Source: Liopterus haemorrhoidalis (Eukaryota; Arthropoda; Insecta; Coleoptera; Dytiscidae). From it: 64,000 nucleotides of DNA. The DNA is taken from NCBI GenBank assembly GCA_963971575.1, contig OZ020616.1:20503713-20567712 (forward strand). The letters run 5' to 3'. The notes beneath the pieces are model-generated. The model was not told the DNA's origin. It ran no database searches and saw only the letters and a list, made by a program, of their open reading frames with translations. The translations under genes were made by a program, and so were the position numbers. Of this stretch, positions 12,801-21,964 are shown one piece after another; within the stretch, counting starts at the first letter, position 1; every line of letters starts with the position of its first letter.

Positions 12801-12851
12801 TCATACCAACAACCATTAGAAAATATTCGACCGATAGATGGCAATAAGTGA
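3806..12851 (+). CDS. Organic cation transporter-like protein (SLC22 family, MFS), last three exons
   Basis: Exons 3806-4131, 6578-6948 and 12305-12851 join in phase (1/0, 0/2, 2) between AG and GT. They encode 413 residues ending in TGA. Seen in order: the MFS loop motif GLADKVGRKP; membrane helices of the N half with YGIFGSAGSY; DESPTWLWTQGR (the SLC22 ESPRWL-type motif) before the large cytoplasmic loop; then LVEMPSYVL, MDRLGRRS, YNYSAELFPTVVRNSAMG and FLPETLG. These are diagnostic for SLC22 plasma-membrane transporters of organic cations or anions. SLC22 proteins are usually about 550 residues, so roughly 130 N-terminal residues lie upstream of the window. A possible poly(A) signal is at 13132. 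The introns carry several transposons, but the exons have no stop or frameshift. The substrate cannot be inferred. Confidence 0.93.
4360..4630 (-). pseudogene. Mariner-type transposase, N-terminal helix-turn-helix fragment
   Basis: The reverse strand reads ICAMYGDDSTCRK, then FRKFCKNKFNLLSEAPAK, then TDDEILSLIESDRHRTTREI and LGINQSTVSRR: the paired HTH region of a mariner transposase. A stop follows CRK, and the catalytic domain is absent. It sits in the first transporter intron, just left of and unrelated to the larger mariner at 4696. Confidence 0.75.
4660..4695 (+). repeat. Left part of a dispersed noncoding repeat split by a mariner
   Basis: The motif ACCGACCGCCAACATATA here continues at 5971 after the mariner. 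An uninterrupted reverse-strand copy lies at 40950-41350. Confidence 0.7.
4696..5970 (-). mobile_element. Tc1/mariner element of DD41D type with decayed transposase
   Basis: Terminal inverted repeats of about 26 bp (GGTAGCCCATCGGG on the left, its complement GGTGGCCCATCGGG on the right) lie inside a TATA/TA target. The reverse strand codes a transposase starting near 5854 (KTFYKFGESYAETVRKVLG), with DEAHFHLDGFVNKQ (first Asp region), FQQDGATCHTARETIDLL (second) and STPCDFFLWG (third). I count 41 residues between the second and third Asp, the DD41D spacing of rosa-like elements. Defects: several early stops, a frameshift at the A-run near 5221-5230, and a TGA at 5007-5009 where a Trp codon is expected. 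The element is inactive. The empty target site survives in the paralogous repeat near 41325. Confidence 0.9.
5971..6410 (+). repeat. Right part of the dispersed noncoding repeat interrupted by the mariner
   Basis: Begins TAAGGGAGGTATTGTGATC, includes a GTCTGTCTGTCTG run and ends near CTGTGGTGGCCACAG. It matches the reverse complement of 40950-41320 over its length. No coding potential; unknown element class. Confidence 0.75.
7145..8198 (+). mobile_element. hAT-type non-autonomous element (1054 bp) in the second transporter intron
   Basis: Ends CAGTGGCGCAGCC and GTCTGCGCCACCG form an inverted pair, and the octamer tctcctgt is duplicated at 7137-7144 and 8199-8206. The interior is composite. 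7440-7720 is a reverse copy of the TACCGTC...AGGTA repeat also at 23.7 kb, and 7793-8048 is a repeat shared with 26.5 and 42.5 kb. No transposase is present. Confidence 0.85.
8410..9038 (-). mobile_element. Tc1-like element, 5' part, with transposase pseudogene
   Basis: The reverse strand starts with ATG at 8902 (MAKKRELTVTERSQIVLLHS), then after a poly(A) frameshift reads KRSVLRKRSISSKELAG, STKTIGRRLVESNLHG and HLEWVKRH, and finally the WSDES-type first catalytic motif (as *SDESN, Trp lost to a stop) near 8430. This is the Tc1 N-terminal DNA-binding region. The terminus at 8990-9038 (TAATCCGTTCAAAGG on the reverse strand) abuts TA. The rest of the catalytic domain is missing. The terminus matches that of the MITE at 62489. 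Confidence 0.85.
9391..9837. mobile_element. PIF/Harbinger-like MITE
   Basis: Inverted ends GGGCATGTTTCTTAATTCAGC and its near-complement (AGAAACATGCCC) are flanked by the 3-bp direct repeat tac (9388-9390, 9838-9840). The interior is a degenerate array of CTAGC/TAGCGC motifs and has no ORF. Confidence 0.75.
9981..10599. other. Intron DNA without recognisable gene
   Basis: AT-rich intronic sequence of the transporter. Open frames here are low-complexity (Phe/Leu/Ile) and I assign nothing to them. Confidence 0.5.
10600..10895 (-). pseudogene. Non-LTR (LINE) reverse transcriptase fragment
   Basis: The reverse strand reads IIGKYHCGFRTGRSITD, stop, IFALRKIMQNGLEFNTDMYH, then LWNTIHEFDFPTNLINLTKA. 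This is the RT segment (GFR.GRST.D.IF...) of RTE/jockey-like LINEs. The FxAYD catalytic motif has been lost between HLVV and LWNTI. Only about 95 codons remain. Confidence 0.75.
11006..11060 (+). repeat. Solo hAT-type terminus (CAGTGGCGTAGCTAGG)
   Basis: Matches the CAGTGGCG terminal consensus of the hAT MITEs here. No partner end or target duplication was found nearby, so it is a fragment. Confidence 0.4.
11636..12080 (-). mobile_element. Internally deleted mariner with transposase C-terminus
   Basis: Inverted ends (AAGTGTACCGGAAAGTTTTT on the left, complement GGTGTACTGGAAAGTTTTT on the right) lie between TA dinucleotides at 11634-11635 and 12081-12082. The reverse strand codes WEVLTHPPYSPDISSSDYHL (third catalytic Asp block of mariner), then LEHFLRNKTL and EFYKSGIFSLPDKWQSVI. 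Only the last third of a transposase remains. The element sits just before the last transporter exon. Confidence 0.85.
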
Positions 12852-13131
12852 TGAATTGTGAACAAAATGTACTTTTAAACACAGAAGTTTCATTTAGAGA
12901 TATTTTCAGGGTTACAACTGATTTAACATAAACGTTTAATAGTTTGTATCAATTGCAATATACAGGGAGATTTAAAATCTTGTTATTATGCAATATATCA
13001 GTCATCGTATGTGCCCTGTAGAGTTACTAGGCGTTGGTATCGGAGCCAAGGGCGCTGGTATATGAAGGGCGGCGAACACCTTTAAAATCGCTTCTTTAAA
13101 AGTGGAAGTATGATTGTGGTGCAATCATTCA

Positions 13132-13137
13132 AATAAA
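13132..13137 (+). terminator. Possible poly(A) signal of the SLC22-like gene
   Basis: AATAAA 281 bp past the TGA stop, the first canonical signal after the last exon. The 3' end is not otherwise supported. Confidence 0.4.
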
Positions 13138-13769
13138 TAACTTGAAATGTCCACAAATCAAAGTCAAAAGCTTCACTAATTGGATGGACCTATGCAGAGA
13201 TAAAATTTTAATGTGATAATTATATAATTTCGTATCAATATTTTATCCATTACACAGGGCTGTGAAAAGAATAAAATGTCCGCCGCTTTTGATTTTAAGG
13301 CGTGATTTAGGTAGAGTGGTGAATCCTGATTTCATATCAAGTTTTAGTTTTTCTCCATCACGTCTAGTTTTTTGTAATTCTCAAAAGAAAATATCATGGA
13401 TAATATTTTTCGATAAATAACTTCAGTAAAGTGTATCTCTTCATTTTATTAACAATAAACTTTTTTATTATTTCACTATAGAACAAGATGAAATATGGAG
13501 AATTTTTTACGATAAAGGCAATTCTTAATTATTTACTTACTATTAACACTACTCAGGGAGAAAAGTACGCCTTGCAGCCTTTATCTTGTGTCCTGCGGAA
13601 CTATCATAAATGCATGATTTTTTTGACGTTGCCGCATAAATGTGATTTTTATCACTCAACACTTTTGGTGTGTAATACATACGAGGATTATTCTTAAACT
13701 AAGGTCCGATTCCTTATGAAAAATGAACCATAATATATTTTTTCAAAAAAAAAAAATAAATAATAATAA

Positions 13770-14660
13770 GTTTTCATAGTTTCCATTTTTGTTTAAACAT
13801 TTATCATAACGTTCTACAAGCTTTTGTATGCCTACGTCATAGAAGTCTGCCGCCTATGAGGATAACCAGTCTTCAACTGCTTCTTTCACCTCGTCATCTA
13901 TGGCGAAGCGCTTGCCGCCGAGAAATTCCTTTAGGTAGCGGAACAGGTGAAAATCGCTGGGCGCTAAGTCTGGACTGTACGGTGGGTGGTCAATCTGTTA
14001 ATCCCATCCAAAAGATCTGATCAGAATTCAGCAACAAAACGCCAGACGTCAGAAGGCCACGTCGCTTATTCTGTATTGCACGTCGAAGTTTAGTCAAGGT
14101 AGCGCAGTAAGCGGCTGCATTTATTGTTGTTCCTTGCTGCATAAACTCGGCTAATAAGACTCCATGTCTAGCCCAAAACACGGTTGCCATAACCTTGCGC
14201 GTTGAGATTGTCTGCTTGGCTTTGACTTTGGCTGGTGATGTCGTGTGACGTCATTCCATTGACTGACGTTTAGACTCTGGGGTCATGTGATAAACCCACG
14301 TCTCGTCCCCTGTGACAATGTTCTCGAAAAGTTGATCACCTTCCTTATGATACCGGTCCAAAAAATCAAGAGCTTAAGCCACTCTTTTCATTTGGTGTTT
14401 CTCAATAAGCAGCCTGGGAACCCAACGTGCGCAGAATTTGTGAAATTTTAAATTTTCGGAGACAATTTTGTGCAAAGTTGTTTTACCCACATTCAAAAAT
14501 TCCAATGCTTAAGTTGACACTGTGAATCCCCGGTCTTCACGAATCTTTTTGTCCACGGCATTAACCAAATCTTCTGTGATCACTGATGGTCGACCCGTCG
14601 CGGTTCATCATGGACATTTTTCCGCCCGTCCTTGAAAGCTCCCACCCACTTTATCTAGCA
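13770..14660 (-). pseudogene. Mariner (DD34D-type) transposase pseudogene
   Basis: Decayed reverse-strand frames read, in order: STLSIGISEVGKTTLHKIV-like sequence with stops, KFCARWVPRLLIEKHQMK-like sequence, WVYHMTPESKRQSME, then an intact stretch with MATVFWARHGVLLAEFM and RRAIQNKRRGLLTSGVLLL. Next the frame jumps to HPPYSPDLAPSDFHLFRYL and FLGGKRFAIDDEVKEAVE. The family's second Asp block (LLHDNARPH) is deleted between GVLLL and HPPY, so it cannot be active. It lies just downstream of the transporter gene, in opposite orientation. Confidence 0.88.
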
Positions 14661-14799
14661 TTATCACTACTTATCTATTAAAAGCGCCCAACCTTCGCAG
14701 TCCCGTGTTATCGATGGCATTTGCGAAATCAGTAGTAAAAACGAATTTAATGATGCCAAATTTTACATTTAAAAACTACGCCCATGAAGGCATATTAAA

Positions 14800-15000
14800 T
14801 CCAATTCAAGCAAAAGTACGTCGTAACTCTAGATATAGCCTGTTTCTTTGGTTCAAACGGAACTAGATTTTGAATTCTAGTAATTGGTAACATTTGATTG
14901 AGGCTTTTGCTCATTTGGTTTAGCAAAAGCCAATTTCAAACTTTAAAAAATTAGCTCGTGACAACTTAACAAAAATAAAATTCCATTTGGTTCTGCTTAA
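14800..15000. repeat. Fragment of a palindromic TA-flanked MITE family
   Basis: Shares TTTGGTTCAAACGGAACTAG, GAATTCTAGTAA and TTAGCTCGTGACAACTTA with the complete copy at 47470-47788, and with pieces at 19985, 33535 and 34640. Confidence 0.6.
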
Positions 15001-15007
15001 AGCTTTA

Positions 15008-15493
15008 TGCTGCGTTCAGAACCTCGAAATTAGGAATTACAATTAGTACTTAGAATTAACGTAAATGTTTGTTATACGTAACTGTACGTTATCGTTCACA
15101 ACCTTCAAAATTAATACTTATGCTTATAGATTAAAATTAGAAGTTTGTAGACTCCAAACCCTTACGTTAATTTATAATTGATGCATGCGCAGTAAGCACT
15201 TGTCAACCTAAAAATTTCAATGACCATATTTTTTGTTTCTATCCACATTTTTATGTTTTCTATTAGCATAAATATAATTTTTCCTCTGTTTAAATTCTTT
15301 TCAGAGCTATGAAACACTCAAAAAGTCATTAACAAATGTAAATGGCTGCCAAATATCGATCGATAAAGTAGAAAGCGATATAAATTTCTGTCAGCGTCTT
15401 AATTTCTTAATTTAGATTGTGAACACTACTTAATTTCTACGTACTAATTTCACGTTAATTCTAATTTCTAATTTGGAGGTTCTGAACGAAGCT
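15008..15493. mobile_element. PIF/Harbinger-like MITE with TTA target
   Basis: Inverted ends TGCTGCGTTCAGAACCTC and GAGGTTCTGAACGAAGCT are flanked by TTA at 15005-15007 and 15494-15496. Further inverted similarity (AATTAG...AATTAACGT) extends inward. Noncoding. Confidence 0.7.
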
Positions 15494-15748
15494 TTAGAAT
15501 AGCCAATATGAGATTTATAAATTACTTAAATTTATTTCCAAAAATAATTAATGTTTGTCATTAAGTCTTAATTACTAAATCTAGCATTTTTAATAATTTT
15601 GTACAATATAAATTTGAAATAAGTTTCGCAGTTCATTTTTAGTTAAATTTTTATGCGTAAGATGGCTGTAAGGTTTCATTAACGTCATGTAATTTGGACC
15701 ACGATTTTTAAAAGCTGGCACAATATTTTACGCGGTGTTCCGTTATGT

Positions 15749-15912
15749 CAGAGTTTCCCAAATTTTTTGAGCCGCGGAGCACTTTTCACGAGAAGAATTC
15801 GTCGCGAAGCACTATCGTTGCTATATATAAAGCAGCACTAGTAGATCGCGGGGCACTAGTTGTCGCTCGCGAAGCACTTGATGCTCCATGGAGCAGAGTT
15901 TGGGAAACTCTG
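15749..15912. mobile_element. hAT MITE with perfect 8-bp duplication
   Basis: 14-bp inverted ends CAGAGTTTCCCAAA and TTTGGGAAACTCTG; octamer cgttatgt at 15741-15748 and 15913-15920. The end sequence resembles the (CA)GTGGTTCCCAAACTTT terminus after the hAT transposase at 21.4 kb, suggesting a related parent. Confidence 0.9.
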
Positions 15913-16687
15913 CGTTATGTAATAACAAGATTTTAAATGCGCCCTATAGTTGAAAGAGGTTCAGTCCTGACCGATTCCACTGAATATTTACTTTTCAATA
16001 CTACAAATCAGCTCAGAGGTAGATACAGCCACGAGTATTTAATGTTAAAATAAGAACCTGCTTATACAGGGATAATAGGATCAATCGTAACCTCACCTGA
16101 ACCAAATCAGGTCTTAATTGGGGTTAATAAAAGGTCACATAGGTGTAGGCGCACATCCAGAGGGAGAGCTTACTGGCTTGACCCCCCTAAACATTTCACA
16201 TTACACTATTTAAGGGACGCATTTTTCGTATAGTTGAACGTGAGACTCCTCTAAGAAAAATTTCTGGGTGCGCGCTTGCATACGTGTGTGAATAATTAAA
16301 CACACCGATTCTGAAACTTCTATGTCTTATCAATGCCTTATATTTAAGTGCCTTATTTTAGATTGTTGATTTTAATACTCATAGATTTATTTTCACAGAA
16401 TTTTGTTTTAATACACCCCTGCCTTTAATCCTTAAAACTATTTTTTTTTCAGAAAATGAATTAATAAAACACGGATCCGGTTTGCCATTAGGCGAATCTA
16501 GGCGGCTGCTTAATGGCACCACAGGAATGGGGTAACGGAAGGCTATAAAAATTATAACTATTATTTATTTCCAAAATGAAATGGCTACTCTTGTTGAGAA
16601 GCTTAACAATGCGGTAATGGATTTATGGCAGTAATCCTAATACTCGTTGCTGTAAACAGAATATAAGAGGCATTAAGGGAATTTTAA

Positions 16688-17996
16688 CCCTTTCATGCAT
16701 GAATTTTCAAATTTGAAATAAAACTCTTAAAAAAATGTTTATAATATATATTTAAGCTTACAATCTAAAAAAAAACAATTTTCTTAAAAATAATAATATG
16801 GTTTTTATAAAAAAAATGTTTACGTCCTCATATGTGGACATTATGTATAAATAAGACTAACGAATTGTTTTTAACTTTTTAAATTCCAACTAAATAAAGT
16901 TGGAAATACGAACACTAAATTAAATATTATCCTCATAACAAAGTCAATTTTCATAATTTTACTCAGACATTTGCGTTCAAACAACTGGCAGCACCTAAAA
17001 AGCTACTAAAGAACTCTTTTCTTTTTTGCATCTCCTTGGGAAATTAAAGCAGTAGCAATTCTACTTTTAAATTCCAATAAGTCCATTTTTTCATGCTCAT
17101 TCATTCTCCATATCAACCAAGCATTGACAATAGTAACATTTAAAAAATGATAAAATATACGCATATGTATACCATCTTTTATTTCTTATGCAGTTTTGGT
17201 ATAACGCCACTAATACCCTTTTCACACTAGAACTTTAAGATCGGATGTTAAAGTGAATGTATCTTTAAACGCTAATGTGAAACCGTATGGCCTCGTTTAA
17301 ATACAAGCGATGTTTAAGACAGAGATCTGCGTCTTAAACATCGTCCGCATTGCCAACTTAATTCTATTATAAAAAAATACTCCTTGAATTTGTGCTGTCA
17401 ACATTTTATATTATCATAAATAAGAATACTGTATTATATCGACGTTATAAGAAGTTTATACTTATTGTTATAATACAATTATTTATTTTAATAATGTGTT
17501 TATAATAATAAAATACAGAGCTACAATAATTGAGATAAAATGTATCGACTTACATGTTAATACAGGTGTAATATATTCTTTATTGTAGAATGAAATGAAA
17601 TATCCATATTTGTTTATAATAATTCAAAATGTGCGTCTGCGCAGACAGTTCATAACTGGTAATTTCATGACGGTAACTTAAGGACAAAATTACTGTAGCT
17701 GATGACAGCACCAGAGATTTAAACATCAAGTGTGAAAGCATACCGATGTTAAACATCAGTGAACTTTAAGGTCACTCGTTTTAAAGTTCTAGTGTGAAAA
17801 GGGTATAATGAATCCATCAGATCTACTCCACCCATGTGTTTATTATATGCTTGAGACATCTATGAGGGTAAGCATGAACTAAATCTATCCTCATATGATG
17901 ACATTATGCAATAAAATGAAAATAAAAATATTATATATAATTAGATAATTAATTCATTAACTTTGTCCTCATATGAGGACGCTATGCATGAGAGGG
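16688..17996 (-). mobile_element. piggyBac-like element with transposase remnant
   Basis: Ends CCCTTTCATGCAT and ATGCATGAGAGGG are inverted and flanked by TTAA (16684-16687, 17997-18000), the piggyBac signature. The reverse strand codes SQAYNKHMGGVDLMDSL (the conserved YNK.MGGVDL.D motif) right of a nested MITE, then GVIPKLHKK, MRIFYHFLNVTIVNAWLIWR and LLEFKSRIATALI left of it. So only the C-terminal part of the DDE_Tnp_1_7 domain survives, with frameshifts. TCCTCATATGWGGAC motifs occur subterminally on both sides. Confidence 0.88.
17216..17803. mobile_element. TA-flanked MITE nested in the piggyBac transposase
   Basis: 23-bp inverted ends (CCCTTTTCACACTAGAACTT and its complement) between TA at 17214-17215 and 17804-17805. 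The transposase reading breaks at DSL on one side and resumes at GVIPKL on the other, so the insertion is later than the piggyBac. Confidence 0.85.
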
Positions 17997-18418
17997 TTAA
18001 ATTTAAATTGAATAGATATAACACTAGTTCAACTAAATTTTAATCCTTTCTAATCTTAAAAACCATTAAGGATAGTTTCCAAATTTATAATCCTATTGTT
18101 TCTAAATTTTAGGGGTTGTTATACATATACAGCCGTATTTATAGATGGAAAAGTGTAATTTTTCGTGCAAGGTGCGTGGTAAAAAATCCGTATTTATAGA
18201 CACAGTTTATGCGTGCAAGGAGGCCGTGCAGCTTCCACTGTTTGGTAATTTTTCCACGTACCAAAACTGTCGTGTAAGCAACGTGTAAGGAACTTTTTGC
18301 GAGAGGGTTATTTTTAATTTCAATTTAAGTTATTTATATTATTAATTTATTATTTAATATATTATTATTTAAGTTATGTCAAATAATTAAAACATATAAA
18401 ATATCAATTTAATTAGAT

Positions 18419-19260
18419 ATGGATTTTGCGGAACTGCAATAGAGGATAGAAGATCTCCAAAATATTAGGAGAATCGGCTGACGCAATGCAAGGAAAGATA
18501 AGTTGTATAGAAATCGGATTAATCCACTTTATAAATATAATGATGTAGAATTTCGAAAAATATATAGAATGAGTAAAGATAGTGCTCGAAAAGTTGTACA
18601 ATAGGTAAAAAATGATTTGGTCGCTATTAATAATATGAAAGGGTTACCGATATCTGTGGAAGTGCAAGTTTTAGCAACTAATCGTTATTTAGCGAAAGGG
18701 GCATATCAAAAAGACATTGCTGATTTACATCGTTTTTCTCAATCGACCAGGTCGATAATAATAAAAAAAAGTTGTTTGTGCTTTAGCGGGACATTTAAAC
18801 AAATTTGTTAAATTCCCAAATACAGCAAATGAATTGCTAAGAAAAAAAGAAGAGTTCCACAGGGTTGCGGGAATGCCAGGAATCGTGGGCGACATCGACT
18901 GTAACCACATAAAAAAAAAATCCTGGAGGTCCTAATCCAGCAATATACATCAACCGGAAAGGATATCTTTCCCTGAACGTTCAGGTAATATGTGATGCTA
19001 ACTGCTGGATCATGGATATAAAGGCTAGGTGGCGAGGAAGCGCCCATGATTCAAGAATTTGGAAGGCGAGTACCATTTTCAGGGATTTTCAAAGTGGCGC
19101 GATTAATGGCATTCTAATTGCGGATGGCCGATATGCTGCTACTAACTATATGTTAACTTTGTACTAAATCCTACTACCCCACAGGAGGAAAGGTACAACG
19201 TCGCCAATTATTATGACATATGGCTAATGTCACAAAAACAAACAATACTGGCTTGCTGAG
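18419..19260 (+). pseudogene. PIF/Harbinger transposase pseudogene
   Basis: Starts with ATG (MDFAELQ) and, with in-frame stops, reads NRINPLYKYNDVEFRKIYR, LPISVEVQVLATNRYLAKG, AYQKDIADLHRFSQSTRSII, then KFPNTANELL and GIVGDIDCNHIKKK (first Asp). A frameshift in an A-run at 18910-18920 is followed by AIYINRKGYLSLNVQVICDA (second Asp) and RWRGSAHDSRIWKAST. This is the standard order of Harbinger DDE nucleases. The last catalytic region is degraded. I could not pair terminal repeats around it. Confidence 0.88.
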
Positions 19261-19844
19261 ATTATACCAGAAATTTATAATTTGCGGTAGAGACATTAAC
19301 TCTGATAGTGATATAAACAATGATAATAGTGATAATGATTAATATTTTAATAATTTTAAATTACCATAAATTGAAAAGTTCAAAAAAATAATGATTTTTT
19401 GTTTGTGCAAATTTGAAGTATTTAATATATACTATAAAGACTTTGAAACAAAACGATTTTTAAACATGCCTATATTTATAATTCAAATATAGCCAGTCCT
19501 AAGCCTGATAAAAATGTGAAGGAATGTCATGTGAGTATATACAGTTCAGTCTAAATAGCATACAAGAAAACACGTTTATTTTAAATGATTATTACAGTCC
19601 TGGCAACTATTTTTAACAGAACCATAAACTCAGCAGGTATAATGGTTATACTGTCCAGTCATTATTGGAATCAATAAGTGAGAGTGGCCAATTCCTTTTG
19701 GAAATACTATATTTCTATGTAGCATGTAAAATTTCTATTTTAATATTTTTCTTACACCTCTATTAAATTATATTTAGAGGGGAAGAATTATGTCTTTTCT
19801 AGGGGCGCCGAAGTATGTCTTTAGCTAGGGCCGTCGAATTATGT

Positions 19845-19900
19845 CTTACCTAGGAGTGACCATTTTCTTGAGAAGGCAATGCGGGACGGAATTTGTATAT
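19845..19900 (+). repeat. Left-terminal fragment of a TAGGGTG-type hAT MITE
   Basis: TAGGAGTGACCATTTTCTTG plus AAGGCAATGCGGGAC match the left ends of the complete copies at 48308 and 62131. No right end is present. Confidence 0.55.
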
Positions 19901-20029
19901 AATAAGGAAGGGGTACAAAAGATAATAAAAACATATTAAACGATTTAATTTAACAATTGTGGTTAATATAAAAGCCAACTCCAAACATTAAAAAATTAGC
20001 TCGTGACAACTTCAGAAAATTGAAATTCC

Positions 20030-21264
20030 CGTAAGTCGCCAGTTTTCGTGAGTTATATTCACTTGGCGGACATCAAAGAAAAGTTTTTGTTTTTTAGAGC
20101 ACTAAAAACTACTACGGAAGGTGAAGACGTCATGGAGATGATAAGTTCGTTTTTTGAAAGTAATGACTTACAATGGAAAAACTTGTGTGGATTGTGTACC
20201 GATGGAGCACCAGCCATGCTTGGATCGAGGTCGGGTTTTCAGTCAAAAGTTAAGGAGCTTGTACCCCAAGCAAAAGAATTACACTGCATGATTCACCGAT
20301 TTACCCTTGCTACTAAGACTCTTCCAAAGCCTTTGTAAGAAGTGCTCGGCTCTTTGGTGACAATTGTCAATTATATAAAATCTAGTCTGTTCAAAGAACT
20401 ATGCAAAAACATGAACTCTGATCACGAAGTTCTTCTTTTCTACACTGCTGTTCGTTGGTTATCAAAAGGAAATGTTGTTGTCCGAGTTATAGAATTGAAA
20501 AACGAAAAAAAAAGTTCTTAGAAATAAAAGGAAAACATGAGTTTATGACACACTTTAATGATGAAACCTGGATCCAAAGAGTAGCTTATTTATCTGATAA
20601 CTTAGATCAGCTAAACAAGGTAAATTTGAAACTGCAGAGTAAAGAAACACACATTATTCATTTCGGAGATAATATCTAGACGTTCGTATTAAAGCTGCAA
20701 AACTGGCGCCGTAAAGTAAATCTTGGAAACTTTGCCATATTTGACCTTTGCACCAAGACTGAAGAATCGGAGACGGGAATTGTAGATAATCTAAGGGAGG
20801 AAATTAATAACCACCTTAAAGCCCTTGAATCTGAAATTCAACGTTATTTACCGGAGTTCTCTGAACAAGAAGCTGCATTAGTACGAAACCCATTTCATGT
20901 ATCTTTGAATGTTACCGACCTTCCCGATGAAGTGCTGGATGAATTTTTGGAGCTGCGAAATGACTTCTCTGCGCCTGATATATTTCAGGAAAAATCGGTA
21001 TCTCAATTTTGGTGAGCTATGCGTCATTCGTATCCTAAAGTTTCCATGCTTTCTTTTCGAATACTATTGCCATTTGCTTCTACTTACCTCTGCGAAAATG
21101 GATTTTCAACTCTTCTGCAGATCAAGACAAAAGCCAGGAATAAGCTGGATGTTCAAGATGACATGAGATTGGCCTTGACAAAAACACAACCAAGAATTAT
21201 AACACTTGTTGAGCAGATGCAAACTCAATCATCACATTTATCATTAATAATTGATACTTCATAA
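20030..21264 (+). pseudogene. hAT transposase pseudogene (ZBED/FAM200-like)
   Basis: Reads VSYIHLADIKEKFLFFRAL, WKNLCGLCTDGAPAMLGSRS, KELHCMIHRFTLATKTLP, stop, LFYTAVRWLSKGNVV, then after frameshifts NLGNFAIFDLCTKTEES, LPDEVLDEFLELRNDF, FASTYLCENGFSTLLQIKTK and ARNKLDVQDDMRLAL. The CTDGAPAM, HC.IHR, VRWLSKG and dimerisation blocks are in hAT order. Several stops and frameshifts disable it. A hAT-like terminus (AAGTTTGGGAACCAGTG) follows at 21403-21417. The left end is lost at a junction with a palindromic MITE fragment (19985-20020). Confidence 0.9.
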
Positions 21265-21720
21265 TATCATTACTCTTGTTAAGTCCTAAAATATATTTTG
21301 CCAAACCCTTTATTTTTTGTTTTATTGGTCAAATATGGCGGATGTGAAAGGGGAGTCGCGAACGTTTCTAAAGTTCTAAAAAGGGTCGAGATTAAAAAAA
21401 GTTTGGGAACCAGTGGCTTAAAGATATTTAATAGCCTATATAATAAAGATCCCCCAATTATTTAACACCATGAACAACCCGAGGTTTTTTTTTTTGTGAA
21501 AACCCCACTCGCACTCTCATATTTTGCGAATAGGCTATCAGATGGCGATTTTCTTTTAATATTTTTTATTAATCTATTATGCAGGGGATTTTTTTAAGCC
21601 ACATGGTTAAAAGTTTGGCAGACACTAGTATTGGCATCTGACACTACCGATAGAGGCGCCACTGCATTGTACATCATAGCTGACGCAGATAGGATATTTT
21701 TGACAGGTTCAATGGTATCT

Positions 21721-21960
21721 TCATGTGATATTTATTGAAATTAATTTATTATTCAATATGAGGGTTGCGTTAAATGAAATTTTCCGTTTTCTCAGTGCCC
21801 AAGTAACCTCTAGGGTTATAATTGAAGGTAATAAGGCTTTTTTGCCATGTTTCGGAACACGATGAAAACTTAGGTCTCTTTCACGACCTACTTTTGCATT
21901 ACAAAGATAAACACAACAATTCACGTTGCATTTAATTTTTTCTTGCAATTTTAAAGACAT
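21721..21960 (-). pseudogene. THAP-type zinc finger N-terminal fragment
   Basis: Starts at ATG 21958-21960 (MSLKLQEKIKC). CCVYLCNAKVGRERDLSFHR followed by VPK matches the first half of a THAP domain (C-x2-4-C ... FHRFP). The second half (C-x2-H) is absent; the frame runs on without further match to a stop at 21721-21723. Probably a remnant of a P-element-like transposon or a THAP gene. Confidence 0.5.
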
Positions 21961-21964
21961 TTTT

